A stretch of 64,000 nucleotides of DNA from positions 3,629,501 through 3,693,500 of the forward strand of contig NZ_CP071955.1 in the NCBI RefSeq assembly GCF_017603965.1, written 5' to 3'. Of the stretch, positions 34,883 through 43,918 are shown in pieces. A program made the translations under genes and the position numbers. Position 1 is the stretch's first letter, and the number at the start of each line of letters is the position of its first letter. Source of the stretch: Xanthomonas fragariae. Its GTDB lineage: Bacteria > Pseudomonadota > Gammaproteobacteria > Xanthomonadales > Xanthomonadaceae. Under the pieces are notes generated by a model. That model had not been told where the DNA came from, did not search any database, and saw nothing but the letters and a program-made list of their open reading frames with translations.

Positions 34883-36301
34883 ATGCAGAACTCAGAGCAG
34901 GGCCGTGCGCGTAAGCGGCGCTTTCAAGAACGTCTCCACGTCCTCCACGACACTGCACTGCATCGCAAGCTCAGGGCACACCTGTCGGCAGCATTCAACG
35001 ACAGCTGGACACGCCGCCATTGGATCCATGCCAGTCTGTTCGCGACCATCGGCGCGCTGGTCGCGACGATCGTGCCGGGCTTTTCCAACGCAATCGATAC
35101 GCCGCTCTCCAGCCATTCCACGCTGGCATTGCCGCTGCCGCCCTTGTTACCTAGCCGCAAGCAGCTCGCGCCTGGCACCGATTGGGAAAGGGTGCAGGTC
35201 AAGCCCGGTCAGACGCTGAGCACCTTGTTTAGCGAGTTGGGGATTCCGACCGCGGTGATGTATCAGGTGCTTGCGCATCCGGGCACCAAGGAGGCGCTGA
35301 CCAAGTTGCGTCCAGGCACCGAGATCGCCTTCGATATGCCAACGCCAGGGCAGCTGCGCGCACTGCGCTTCGATCGCGACGACAGCCATCGTGTGGAGCT
35401 GCGCCTGTTGGGCGACAGCGTGCGCGAGAACGTCACCGAGCGCGCGACGACCATGCGTACGGTGGTGGCAAGCGGGGAAATCAGCAGTTCGTTGTATGCA
35501 TCGGCCGGCAAGTCCGGCCTGTCACCGGCGGCGGTGGCGATCATGACCGACGAGATTTTCAAGTACGACATCGACTTCGATAAGGACCTGCAGCCGGGCG
35601 ACCGTTTCAGCGTGGTGATGGATGAGAGCTGGCGCGAGGGCGAGCGGATCGGCACCGACGAGATCCTGGCGGCGACCTTCACCACTGGTGGCAAGACCTA
35701 TACCGGCTTCCGCTTTAAGCGCGAGGGCAAGCCGGCCGAGTATTTCGACATCAATGGCCGGCCGCTGAAGAAAAGCTTCATCCGTATGCCGGTGGCCTAC
35801 AGCCGTATCAGCTCCACCTTCGGTGCGCGTAAGCATCCGGTGCTGGGCACCATGCGCATGCACAAGGGTGTGGATTACGCGGCCGCCTCGGGCACGCCGA
35901 TCATGGCTGCTGGCGATGCGCGCGTGGTGTTTGTGGGCACCCAGCATGGCTACGGCAACGTGGTGATCCTGGACCACGGCAGGAACTTCAGCACGCTGTA
36001 CGGGCACATGTCGCGCTTCGGCAAGATCAAGGCCGGCCAGCGGATCAATCAGGGCACGGTAATCGGTTATGTAGGCATGACCGGTCTGGCGACCGGCCCG
36101 CATCTGCATTACGAATTCCGCCTCGCCGGCCAACAGCGCAACCCGATGTCGGTGACCATGCCGCCGCCGGAGCCGCTGCAAGGCGCCGAGCTGGCGGCGT
36201 TCCGCGCGCAGACTGCGCCTGCATTGGCACGTATCGAAAGCATCGAGAAGCTGATCTATGCCGATGCCGCCAAGCCTGGCAAGAGCAAGCCGCGCGGTTG
36301 A
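34883..36301 (+). CDS. M23-family murein DD-endopeptidase (MepM-like)
   Basis: A 472-residue envelope metallopeptidase that cuts peptide cross-links of murein. The cytosolic N-terminus is basic and is followed by one helix (HASLFATIGALVATIVPGF), making it a membrane-anchored periplasmic enzyme. A LysM/OapA-like region (VQVKPGQTLSTLFSELGI) lies near residue 105. The LytM domain has GARKHPVLGTMRMHKGVDYA with the zinc His and Asp, and HLHYEFRLAG with the HxH pair near residue 415. It precedes anmK on the same strand, linking cross-link cleavage to anhydromuropeptide recycling. Confidence 0.93.
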   Translation: MQNSEQGRARKRRFQERLHVLHDTALHRKLRAHLSAAFNDSWTRRHWIHASLFATIGALVATIVPGFSNAIDTPLSSHSTLALPLPPLLPSRKQLAPGTDWERVQVKPGQTLSTLFSELGIPTAVMYQVLAHPGTKEALTKLRPGTEIAFDMPTPGQLRALRFDRDDSHRVELRLLGDSVRENVTERATTMRTVVASGEISSSLYASAGKSGLSPAAVAIMTDEIFKYDIDFDKDLQPGDRFSVVMDESWREGERIGTDEILAATFTTGGKTYTGFRFKREGKPAEYFDINGRPLKKSFIRMPVAYSRISSTFGARKHPVLGTMRMHKGVDYAAASGTPIMAAGDARVVFVGTQHGYGNVVILDHGRNFSTLYGHMSRFGKIKAGQRINQGTVIGYVGMTGLATGPHLHYEFRLAGQQRNPMSVTMPPPEPLQGAELAAFRAQTAPALARIESIEKLIYADAAKPGKSKPRG

Positions 36302-36391
36302 GTGGAGCGTATGACAAGCCTTTGCGAGCAGTTCCCTGGTCGAACACTGCACCTGTTCATGCCGAAAGCGCAGCCTTGCTAAGCCGCCACT

Positions 36392-37606
36392 ATGAATGAA
36401 AAGCCGGTTGACGGCTCTGCCCCAGCTGCACAAGCTGGGCGATTGTGCATATCTGGCTCGGGCATGTGTGCTCTGAAACACGTGGAATTCCCGCTCTATC
36501 TGGGCCTGATGTCGGGCACCAGCGCCGACGGCATCGATGCCGCGCTGGTGCGCTTTGCCGACGGCACACACCGCCGCTGCGAACTCGTCGCAGGCATCAC
36601 GGTGGCCTGGGAGCCGCAACTGCGGGAAAGGTTGGTGGCGCTGGGCCAAGGAGCTGAGGCGATCGCCATCGATGCGCTCGGCCAGCTGGACGCGCAGGTG
36701 GGACTGGCGTTTGCCGCTGCTGCCAATCAGCTGATCGGCGAAAGCGGCGTGGACCGGCAGCGCATTCGCGCAATCGGCTCGCATGGGCAGACCATCCGCC
36801 ACCGACCGAAAGCGAATCCGTCTTTCACCTGGCAGATTGGCGATGCCAGCCGGATTGCCGAGCACACCGGGATCACCACGGCGGCCGATTTCCGCCGCCG
36901 CGATGTCGCGGCCGGTGGGCAAGGCGCGCCGCTGATGCCGGCCTTCCATCTGGCGATGCTGGGCGCGGGCGACGAAGACCGTGCCGTGCTCAATCTGGGG
37001 GGCATCGGCAATCTGACGTTGATCCCGCGCGATGGCGCGGTGCGGGGCTTCGATACCGGGCCGGCCAATGCGTTGCTGGATAGCTGGTGCCAGCAACACC
37101 ATGGCACCTCGTTCGATGCCGAGGGTGCATTTGCCGCCAGTGGGCGAGTCGATGCGGCATTGCTGCAGGCGCTGTTGGCCGACCCATGGTTTGCATTGCC
37201 GCCGCCCAAGAGCACCGGGCGCGAACAGTTTCATCTGGCCTGGGCGCTGCAGGCAATGCAGACGACAGGCAGCGCGACCCCACATGCGGCCGATGTGCAG
37301 GCGACCTTGCTGGAACTCACCGCGACCACCGTGGCCGATGCGTTGCTGCGGCTGCAACCCGACACCCGCCGAATAATGGTGTGCGGCGGCGGAGTGCGCA
37401 ATCCTGTGTTGATGGCACGATTAGCGGCACGGCTGCCAGGCGTGGTGGTTGAATCCAGCGCGCGACATGGGCTGGATCCGGACTACCTGGAAGCGATGGG
37501 CTTTGCATGGCTGGCGGCGGAGTTGCTGGCGGGACGCGCGGCCAATCTGCCGTCGGTGACCGGAGCGATGGGGTCGCGGTTGCTGGGGGCGATCTATCCG
37601 GCGTGA
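36392..37606 (+). CDS. anmK: Anhydro-N-acetylmuramic acid kinase
   Basis: An ASKHA-fold kinase that opens and phosphorylates 1,6-anhydroMurNAc to MurNAc-6-phosphate in wall recycling. The ATP loop [19 protein letters not shown] is complete, followed by [24 protein letters not shown] and [12 protein letters not shown]. The frame is 404 codons. The first 24 residues before [10 protein letters not shown] are unlike the family, so the true start may be 36464, giving 380 residues, which is nearer the usual length. It follows the M23 peptidase gene by 90 bp, and ampG lies just downstream on the other strand. Confidence 0.93.
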   Translation: MNEKPVDGSAPAAQAGRLCISGSGMCALKHVEFPLYLGLMSGTSADGIDAALVRFADGTHRRCELVAGITVAWEPQLRERLVALGQGAEAIAIDALGQLDAQVGLAFAAAANQLIGESGVDRQRIRAIGSHGQTIRHRPKANPSFTWQIGDASRIAEHTGITTAADFRRRDVAAGGQGAPLMPAFHLAMLGAGDEDRAVLNLGGIGNLTLIPRDGAVRGFDTGPANALLDSWCQQHHGTSFDAEGAFAASGRVDAALLQALLADPWFALPPPKSTGREQFHLAWALQAMQTTGSATPHAADVQATLLELTATTVADALLRLQPDTRRIMVCGGGVRNPVLMARLAARLPGVVVESSARHGLDPDYLEAMGFAWLAAELLAGRAANLPSVTGAMGSRLLGAIYPA

Positions 37607-37864
37607 GTGGTATGGATCGGCTCGACCTGCATGCCACTCGCCTTCGCTTTTTGGGATACAACCCGGGAATTGTGCGATTTTCGACCGGCGTGCAAACGAT
37701 TATGGGTCGGCGATGAGGTATGCGGTCCAGATCGAGGAGTGCAAAGAAGCCGAGCCTTCTCGGCAGCGTGCATCGCTTGCTGACCGAGCCATTAGGCTTT
37801 CCAGAACAGCGTCGCGCCAAGTGGATTCGCACGCGAGGCAGCGCTGGCCAATTGTTGTGCAGCG

Positions 37865-38092
37865 CTAGGGATTATTTCCCGCCGGCAGCGCTTTGAGCGC
37901 GGCAATGGCTTCGGCAAGGGCATCGACTTCCGGATGCTGCAGGCCGCCGGTGACTGCGTACTCACTGGCGAACAGGCCGTGTTCGAGCAGATGCATGACG
38001 GTCTGGTGCTGGGTCCAGCCACGTGCCACGGAAATGCGGCGGACCCTGTCCACCAGCACCGGATCGATGTCACGCAATACCAGATCGGTCAT
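37865..38092 (-). CDS. Small ribbon-helix-helix-like hypothetical protein
   Basis: A 75-residue protein beginning MTDLVLRDIDPVLVDRVRRI, the pattern of FitA/Arc-type ribbon-helix-helix antitoxins (strand, then a helix rich in Arg). The middle is GWTQHQTVMHLLEHGLFASE, and the tail is Ala-rich and acidic. No toxin partner of the PIN class is adjacent: the next gene upstream is ampG. It may be an orphan DNA-binding protein or regulator. The 258 bp between the anmK stop and this gene contain nothing I recognise. Confidence 0.6.
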   Translation of the reverse strand: MTDLVLRDIDPVLVDRVRRISVARGWTQHQTVMHLLEHGLFASEYAVTGGLQHPEVDALAEAIAALKALPAGNNP

Positions 38093-38150
38093 GCCCTGCC
38101 TCGTGCAATGCGCTGCCCCGCTGGCATCATCGGCAACCTTGGCCGGCGTT

Positions 38151-39446
38151 TCAATCCGGCCGCCTGTCGTGCGCCAACAGGCGTGGCCACAGCCAGGCCA
38201 GCAGCAGCAGCGTCGGGACCACGGTCAGGGCGCTGAGGATGAAGAAGGTGCTGTAGGACGTCGCTTCGACCAAAAAACCAGAAACGCCGCCAGCGAACTT
38301 GCCCGGCAGATTGGCCAGCGAGACCAACAAGGCGTATTGGGTCGCGGTGAAGTTGCGGTCGGTCAGCGAGGACATGAAGGCCACCAGCACGGTGGCGGCA
38401 AAGCCCTGAAACAAGTTGTCTGCGCTGAGCGCGGCATAAAACGCCCACAATTTGCCGGGGTTGTATGCCATCAGCAGGAAGGCGAGGTTGGACAGCGCCA
38501 CGCCCAATGCGGCGACCAGCAGCATGCGACGGAGCCCGAACGCCGCCACCGCTGCACCGCCGGCGAAGGCACCGACGATCCCCATCCAGACGCCGAACAG
38601 TTTGGAGACGGTGGCGATGTCGGCTTTGGTGAAGCCCGAATCCAGATAGAACGGGCCAGCCATGACGCCGATCACCTGGTCGGGGAACTTGTACAAGCCC
38701 ACGAACAGCAGCAGCACGATGCCCAGCGCCAGGCCATTGCTGGAAAAGAAGCTGGAAATCGGCTGCCAGAACGCACCGACGACATCGACACGGCGCATCA
38801 CCGTCGCCTCGGTCCGGTCGGGTTCGCGGCACAGCAAGGTGGTGACGATCGGCAGCAGCATCAGTGCCGCCATGCCCACATAGGCCCATGTCCAGCCCAG
38901 GTATTCGGCCATGTACAGCGCGCCTGCGCCGCCCAGGATCAAGCCGATGCGATAGCCCAGCGTGTAGGTCGCCGCCAGCGCGGCCTGCGCTGCGTCGGGA
39001 GCGATTTCGATGCGATAGGCATCCACGACCGAGTCCTGGGTGGCACCCCAGAACGAGGCAAACAGGACCCAGCCAATCAGGCCGGTCACGCTCAGGTCCG
39101 GACGCGAGAACGCCAGCGCAAACAGGCCGATGGTGACGCCGATCTGCGCGACCAGCAGCCAGGAGCGACGGCGCCCGAGAAACGCGGTGAGCGGAAACGC
39201 ATAGCGGTCGATCAGCGGCGCCCACAGGAACTTGAGCAGGTAGAAGAAGCTCGCCAGACTGATCAGACCAATGCTGCCCAGGTCAAGGCCGACATCGCGC
39301 AACCGGGTCGACAAGGTTTGCGAAGCGATCAGCAGGAACGGCAAGCCGCTCCCGAAGCCGAGCAGCGCCATGGTCGCCGCCGATGGCGTGGCGAAGGCGT
39401 GCTGGATGCCGCGCCAGCTTTTGTAGAGAGCAGCGGGTTTGGTCAT
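38151..39446 (-). CDS. ampG: AmpG-family muropeptide permease (MFS)
   Basis: A 431-residue transporter with about twelve to fourteen helices that imports GlcNAc-anhydroMurNAc peptides. Family-specific stretches are LGFGSGLPFLLIASQTLS at the first helix, FLWAPLIDRYAFP, WVLFASFWGATQDSVVDAYR, and GYRIGLILGGAGALYMAEYLG. The second half has FVGLYKFPDQVIGVMAGPFY. The ATG at 39446 overlaps the end of the preceding small gene by ATGA. Together with AnmK it indicates an active anhydromuropeptide recycling pathway, which in Xanthomonas also controls inducible beta-lactamase. Confidence 0.93.
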   Translation of the reverse strand: MTKPAALYKSWRGIQHAFATPSAATMALLGFGSGLPFLLIASQTLSTRLRDVGLDLGSIGLISLASFFYLLKFLWAPLIDRYAFPLTAFLGRRRSWLLVAQIGVTIGLFALAFSRPDLSVTGLIGWVLFASFWGATQDSVVDAYRIEIAPDAAQAALAATYTLGYRIGLILGGAGALYMAEYLGWTWAYVGMAALMLLPIVTTLLCREPDRTEATVMRRVDVVGAFWQPISSFFSSNGLALGIVLLLFVGLYKFPDQVIGVMAGPFYLDSGFTKADIATVSKLFGVWMGIVGAFAGGAAVAAFGLRRMLLVAALGVALSNLAFLLMAYNPGKLWAFYAALSADNLFQGFAATVLVAFMSSLTDRNFTATQYALLVSLANLPGKFAGGVSGFLVEATSYSTFFILSALTVVPTLLLLAWLWPRLLAHDRRPD

Positions 39447-39775
39447 GCGTGTGGCCGGTGGGAACGGAAGGCGATCGGCGCGGCCGATTGAATGCGTCGC
39501 GCAGTGGCGTGGGTCGAGCTTTCGGAGGCAGACAGCGCGCTCCGAAAAGTATTTATGGCATCAACGTGCGTCGTATCGAAGTGAGATAGTGCAGCTTCCA
39601 CGACCGACGTCTTGATCTGTGTCTTCAGGCCGCTCGAGGGCAACCGACCCTGACTGCCCATCGCCCTACCACGCAAGTCGCGCTGCGTGGCGGCAACGTC
39701 GCCAGCCAGGCCCAGTTCGGTAGCGGCAAAACGCTGGCGTTGTTTTTCAGAAGCCAATGCCAGTGCTTGACTCAC
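39443..39775 (-). CDS. Hypothetical protein coupled to xth and ampG
   Basis: A 110-residue frame that fits exactly between xth and ampG. Its GTG at 39775 overlaps the xth stop (GTGA), and its stop overlaps the ampG ATG (ATGA). The N-terminus is helical and coiled-coil-like (SQALALASEKQRQRFAATEL then GDVAATQRDLR), and the remainder is Ser/Thr/Ala-rich. I do not recognise a family; the first half recalls small CCDC90/DUF1640-type helical proteins. The double overlap is the main argument for translation. The last 40 residues could also be a decayed tail. Confidence 0.45.
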   Translation of the reverse strand: MSQALALASEKQRQRFAATELGLAGDVAATQRDLRGRAMGSQGRLPSSGLKTQIKTSVVEAALSHFDTTHVDAINTFRSALSASESSTHATARRIQSAAPIAFRSHRPHA

Positions 39776-40572
39776 TGCGCGTAATCCACGATGTAGGGCG
39801 CGTGGTCGGAGAAGCGCTGTTCGCGGTAGATCGAACAGGCTTTCAAAGTGTCGCGCAGGCCGGGGGTGACCAGTTGGTAGTCGATGCGCCAACCGACGTT
39901 GTTGGCGCGCGCGGCGCCGCGGTTGCTCCACCAGGTGTAGTCCTCGCCCTGCGGGTGCAGCACGCGGTAGCTGTCGACCCAGCCGCGGCCGTTGGCGGCA
40001 TTTGCGTCGTCCAGCGCGTCGGCGCACAGGCCGTTGAGCCAGTCGCGCTCGGGCGGCAGGCAGCCGGAGTTCTTCTGATTGGATTTCCAGTTTTTGATGT
40101 CCAGCGCGGTGCGCACGATGTTCCAGTCGCCGCACAGCACGTACTGCCGGCCGCTGGCCAGCCACTCGTCCAGGATCGGCCGCAGCCATTTCATCACCTG
40201 GAACTTGTAGTCCTGGCGCAACTCGCCCGACGAGCCGGACGGAATATAAAAAGACACCACGCTGAGGTTGCCGAAGCGCGCTTCGATGTAGCGGCCCTCT
40301 TCGTCGAACTCGGGCCAGCCCAGCGCGGTGCGCACCTCATCGGGCTCGTGCCTGCTATAGATCGCCACGCCGCTGTAGCCCTTCTTGGTGCTGGCGTCGC
40401 GGAACCAGGCCTTGTAGCCGGTGGGCAGGAATTTCGGCCCGGCCAGTTGATGCTCCTGGGCCTTGGTCTCCTGGACGCACAGCACATCGGCGTCCTGAGC
40501 GGCGAACCACTCGAAGAAACCCTTGCCGGCGGCCGAGCGCAGGCCGTTGGCGTTGAAACTGATGATGCGCAT
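39772..40572 (-). CDS. xth: Exodeoxyribonuclease III (AP endonuclease)
   Basis: A 266-residue EEP-fold nuclease for base-excision repair. It starts MRIISFNANGLRSAAGKGF. Catalytic elements are VQETKAQ (metal Glu), YSGVAIYSR, the CGDWNIV Asp/Asn pair near residue 150, WWSNRGAARANNVGWRIDY, and the terminal SDHAPY with the catalytic His. Complete and of normal length. It is divergent from pyrE across a bipartite repeat element and appears to be the first gene of a three-gene overlapping unit ending in ampG. Confidence 0.95.
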   Translation of the reverse strand: MRIISFNANGLRSAAGKGFFEWFAAQDADVLCVQETKAQEHQLAGPKFLPTGYKAWFRDASTKKGYSGVAIYSRHEPDEVRTALGWPEFDEEGRYIEARFGNLSVVSFYIPSGSSGELRQDYKFQVMKWLRPILDEWLASGRQYVLCGDWNIVRTALDIKNWKSNQKNSGCLPPERDWLNGLCADALDDANAANGRGWVDSYRVLHPQGEDYTWWSNRGAARANNVGWRIDYQLVTPGLRDTLKACSIYREQRFSDHAPYIVDYAQ

Positions 40573-40580
40573 AGGGGCCT

Positions 40581-40688
40581 GGAATAGGGAATTGGGAATG
40601 GAGAATCGTAAAGCCTACCCCAGCACCGACGGGAAGGCTGCTTGCAACCGATGCGTTTACCATTGCCGGTTCCCCACTCCCCAACCCC
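40581..40688. repeat. Bipartite G-rich/C-rich intergenic element (copy 3)
   Basis: The head GGAATAGGGAATTGGGAATG at 40581-40600 is the clearest GGGAAT array in the window. The complementary tail GGTTCCCCACTCCCCAACCC covers about 40669-40688. The two arms are separated by about 68 bp. It occupies the divergent xth/pyrE promoter region. Confidence 0.6.
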
Positions 40689-40693
40689 GTTCG

Positions 40694-41353
40694 ATGACCG
40701 ACCACCGCACCCGTTTCCTGCAGCTGGCCCTGGGCGCCGATGCCCTGCGCTTTGGCGAATTCACGCTCAAGTCCGGGCGCGTCAGTCCGTACTTTTTCAA
40801 TGCTGGGCGTTTCGATTCGGGCGCCAAGACCGCGCAGCTGGCGCAGTGCTATGCCGATGCGATCGATGCGGCCGGGGTGGAGTTCGATCTGCTGTTCGGG
40901 CCGGCCTACAAAGGCATTCCGTTGGCCACTGCACTGGCCTGCGCCTATGCCGGGCGCGCTCGCGACCTGCCGCTGGCCTTCAATCGCAAGGAGGCCAAGA
41001 ACCATGGCGAAGGCGGCAGCCTGATCGGCGCACCGCTGGCCGGCCGCAAGGTATTGATCGTCGATGACGTGATTACCGCCGGCACCGCGATCCGCGAGGC
41101 GCTGGGCACCATCCGCGGCGCGGGCGGGATTCCGTCCGGGATCGTCGTGGCGCTGGACCGGCAAGAGATCGCCTCCGAACAGGATCTGCGCTCGGCGGCG
41201 CAGGCAGTGGCGGCCGAGGCCGGCATCCCGGTGATCGCAGTGGCCAACCTGGCCGACTTGCTTGCTTTTGCTGCAGGAAACGCTGATCTTGTGGGCTTCC
41301 GGGAGCCGCTGCTGGCCTATCGTGGCCGCTACGGTACCGACACCACAGACTGA
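40694..41353 (+). CDS. pyrE: Orotate phosphoribosyltransferase
   Basis: A 219-residue pyrimidine-biosynthesis enzyme that makes OMP from orotate and PRPP. It starts MTDHRTRFLQLALGADALRF and carries FGEFTLKSGRVSPYFFNAG (substrate Lys region), FGPAYKGIPLATALA, and the PRPP loop VLIVDDVITAGTAIREAL near residue 122. The flexible loop is FNRKEAKNHGEGGSLIG. Length is typical for the gammaproteobacterial form. The start at 40694 is chosen by family alignment; the frame upstream runs through the repeat element. Confidence 0.96.
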   Translation: MTDHRTRFLQLALGADALRFGEFTLKSGRVSPYFFNAGRFDSGAKTAQLAQCYADAIDAAGVEFDLLFGPAYKGIPLATALACAYAGRARDLPLAFNRKEAKNHGEGGSLIGAPLAGRKVLIVDDVITAGTAIREALGTIRGAGGIPSGIVVALDRQEIASEQDLRSAAQAVAAEAGIPVIAVANLADLLAFAAGNADLVGFREPLLAYRGRYGTDTTD

Positions 41354-41375
41354 CGGCAGGCGACAGGGGGCTGCG

Positions 41376-42008
41376 ATGATGCCGAGACACACCCGTTTGG
41401 CGTTACTCGCCGCCGTTGCGGCAGCCCTGGCCGCCGCGCCTGCCGTCGCGCAGGACAAGCCGGCCGCAAAAAAGCTGTACTGCTGGAACCAGAACGGAGC
41501 CCGGGTATGCAGCGATACGCTGCCGCCGGAGGCGGTCAATCAGGCGCGCGACGAATTCAACGCCAAGAGCGGCCTGCGCAGCGCCGAGGTGCAGCGCGCC
41601 ATGAGCAGCGACGAGCGCGCCGCCGCCGCGGCCAGCGAGCAGCAACGCCAGGCCGATCTGGCCGCCGAGCAGATGCGCCAGCGCACCGACCAGGCGATGT
41701 TGATGTCCTATCGGAGCGAGGACGACCTGCGCCGGGTCTTCAACGAGCGCATCGCCATCGTCGACAACAACATCCACACCGCGCGCTTCAATGTGACCAG
41801 CCTGCGCGAAGGGCTGGCCAGCATGCTGCGCACCGCCGGCGACCGCGAACTGGCCGGCCAAGCGGTGGCCGACAAGCTGGCCGCCGACATCCAGCAGCGC
41901 CATCGCGAACTGATGGCGCAATTGCGCCTGCAGACCAGCTTCGAGCAACAACGGGTGGCGCTGGACGGCGAGATCGCCGACATCCTGCTGCGCTACCGGG
42001 CCATGTAA
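41376..42008 (+). CDS. Exported DUF4124-like coiled-coil protein
   Basis: A 210-residue secreted protein with a signal peptide (LALLAAVAAALAAAPAVAQ). A short DUF4124-like head follows (KLYCWNQNGARVCSDTLPPE, in which two Cys may pair). The rest is a long helical, Gln/Arg/Ala-rich coiled coil (ASEQQRQADLAAEQMRQRTD and later FEQQRVALDGEIADILLRYR). The start is ATG 41376 or 41379, after an AGGGGG site. It follows pyrE by 22 bp, so it is probably cotranscribed, although function is unknown. An envelope role is inferred. Confidence 0.75.
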   Translation: MMPRHTRLALLAAVAAALAAAPAVAQDKPAAKKLYCWNQNGARVCSDTLPPEAVNQARDEFNAKSGLRSAEVQRAMSSDERAAAAASEQQRQADLAAEQMRQRTDQAMLMSYRSEDDLRRVFNERIAIVDNNIHTARFNVTSLREGLASMLRTAGDRELAGQAVADKLAADIQQRHRELMAQLRLQTSFEQQRVALDGEIADILLRYRAM

Positions 42009-42157
42009 GGAGCCGCAAGCCGGCGCTTCGCCCACCGGCTGACTGGCGCAGCCGTCATTCCCGCTCGCCCGCTGCACTGCTGCCGGCGGCATTTCCCGAT
42101 CCGCCGCCCTGCACGCATAATGGCCTGTCTTACTCCTTGCCCACGAGGCTCTCCCGC

Positions 42158-42955
42158 ATGGCCCGGATCATCGCCATTGCCAACCAGAAAGGCGGCGTCG
42201 GCAAGACCACGACCGCAGTCAATCTGGCGGCCGGCCTGGCGCGCGCGTCCAAGCGTGTGTTGCTGGTGGATCTGGACTCGCAGGGCAACGCCACCATGGG
42301 CAGCGGCATCGACAAACGCGACGTTGCCGCCTCCACCTGCGATCTGCTGTTAGGCGAAAACACCGCTGCACAGATCCGGGTGACCGCGCCGGAAGGCTTC
42401 GACCTGCTACCGGGCAACATCGACCTGACTGCCGCCGAGATCCAGCTGATGGACCAGGCCGAGCGCGAACAGCGGCTCAAGCGCGCACTGGCGCCGATCC
42501 GCGACGAATACGACTTCATCCTGATCGACTGCCCGCCGGCGTTGTCGCTGCTGACGCTCAATGCATTGACCGCTGCCGATTCGATCATCGTGCCGATGCA
42601 GTGCGAGTACTACGCACTGGAAGGACTGACCGCACTGCTGGAAACGATCGAGGCGTTGCGCGCCGACCTCAATCCGGCGCTGGAAATCGAAGGCGTGCTG
42701 CGCACGATGTTCGACATCCGCAACAACCTGGCCAATGCGGTATCGGCGGAGCTGACCAAGCATTTCGGCGACAAAGTTTTCCGAACCATCGTGCCGCGCA
42801 ATGTGCGTCTGGCCGAGGCGCCCAGCCATGGCCAGAGCATCGTCGGTTACGACCGCACCTCGCGTGGTGGCGTAGCGTACCTGGGGCTGGCCGGCGAGAT
42901 CGTGCGCCGCCACAACGACCGCAACAAGGCCGTCCGGCCCGTGGAGACCGTCTGA
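42158..42955 (+). CDS. parA: Chromosome-partitioning ATPase ParA (Soj)
   Basis: A 265-residue Walker-type ATPase that moves ParB-bound origin regions. The deviant Walker A is NQKGGVGKTTTAVNLAAGLA near residue 9, followed by VDLDSQGNATMGSG (A') and DFILIDCPPALSLLTL (Walker B). It lacks the N-terminal helix-turn-helix of plasmid ParA, as expected for chromosomal Soj. Its stop overlaps the parB start as TGATG, the usual coupling. No parS site matching the 16-bp consensus was seen nearby. Confidence 0.96.
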   Translation: MARIIAIANQKGGVGKTTTAVNLAAGLARASKRVLLVDLDSQGNATMGSGIDKRDVAASTCDLLLGENTAAQIRVTAPEGFDLLPGNIDLTAAEIQLMDQAEREQRLKRALAPIRDEYDFILIDCPPALSLLTLNALTAADSIIVPMQCEYYALEGLTALLETIEALRADLNPALEIEGVLRTMFDIRNNLANAVSAELTKHFGDKVFRTIVPRNVRLAEAPSHGQSIVGYDRTSRGGVAYLGLAGEIVRRHNDRNKAVRPVETV

Positions 42956-43884
42956 TGAGCAAGCCGATCCCCGCAAAGAAGCGCGGTCTGGGCCGTGGCC
43001 TGGAAGCGCTGTTGGGACCGAAGGGCGCAGCCGCTGCAGCGGCACCGAGCGCCGCCAGCGAAGATGCATTGCAGCCGGGCGACAGCTTACGCCAGTTGCC
43101 GGTGGCCCAGCTGCAGCCGGGCAGGTACCAGCCGCGTCGAGAGATGGACGAGGTCAAGCTGGCCGAGCTTGCCGAATCGATCAAGGCGCAGGGTGTGATC
43201 CAGCCGATCGTGGCGCGCGAGCTGGCGCCGGGGCAGTTCGAGATCGTGGCAGGCGAACGCCGCTGGCGCGCCTCGCAGCTGGCCGGTCTGACCGAAGTGC
43301 CGGTAGTGGTGCGCGAGCTGGACGACCGCACCGTCATCGCGATGGCGCTGATCGAGAACATCCAGCGCGAAGACCTCAATCCGCTGGAAGAAGCGCAGGC
43401 GCTGCAACGCTTGATCGACGAATTTTCGCTGACCCACGCCGAAGCCGCTGGCGCGGTGGGCCGTTCACGTGCGTCGGTGTCCAACCTGCTGCGGCTGCTG
43501 GAATTGCCGGTGGCGATCCGGGTACTGCTGGAAACCCGCCGTCTGGAAATGGGCCATGCGCGTGCGCTGCTCACCCTGGCGCCGGAACTGGCCAGCAAGC
43601 TGGCGCAGGAAGCGGCCGATCAAGGCTGGTCGGTGCGCGAGGTGGAACACCGCGCGCAGCAGTTCGCCGCCGGCAAGGTGCCCGGCTCGCTGCGCAAACT
43701 CAAGCCGGCAGCCGTCGCGCCGCAGGCCGATATCGTGTCGCTGGAAACCGAGCTATCCGAGTCGCTGGGCACCAAGGTGGTGTTCAATCACGGCCGCGGC
43801 GGCAAGGGCAAACTGGTGATCCACTATACCGACCTGGACACGCTGGACGGCGTGCTTGAACGTCTACGCATGCAGCGCAGTTGA
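42955..43884 (+). CDS. parB: Chromosome-partitioning protein ParB (Spo0J)
   Basis: A 309-residue CTP-dependent DNA clamp for origin segregation. The N-terminal KKRGLGRGLEALLG motif contacts ParA. The CTPase domain shows PRREMDEVKLAELAESI and the GERRWRASQLAGL box near residue 99, then ENIQREDLNPLEEA. A helix-turn-helix (SLTHAEAAGAVGRSRASVSN) recognises parS, and the C-terminal dimer domain ends FNHGRGGKGKLVIHYTDLD. The start overlaps the parA stop. Confidence 0.96.
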   Translation: MSKPIPAKKRGLGRGLEALLGPKGAAAAAAPSAASEDALQPGDSLRQLPVAQLQPGRYQPRREMDEVKLAELAESIKAQGVIQPIVARELAPGQFEIVAGERRWRASQLAGLTEVPVVVRELDDRTVIAMALIENIQREDLNPLEEAQALQRLIDEFSLTHAEAAGAVGRSRASVSNLLRLLELPVAIRVLLETRRLEMGHARALLTLAPELASKLAQEAADQGWSVREVEHRAQQFAAGKVPGSLRKLKPAAVAPQADIVSLETELSESLGTKVVFNHGRGGKGKLVIHYTDLDTLDGVLERLRMQRS

Positions 43885-43918
43885 GTTCTCTCCCCACGCA
43901 CCAGGAGCATCCCCGGCA

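Noticed and set aside
37893-39491. 532-codon plus-strand frame opposite ampG
   Set aside because: Composition (Gln/Arg/His) is that of an antisense frame. AmpG on the minus strand has proper helices and motifs.
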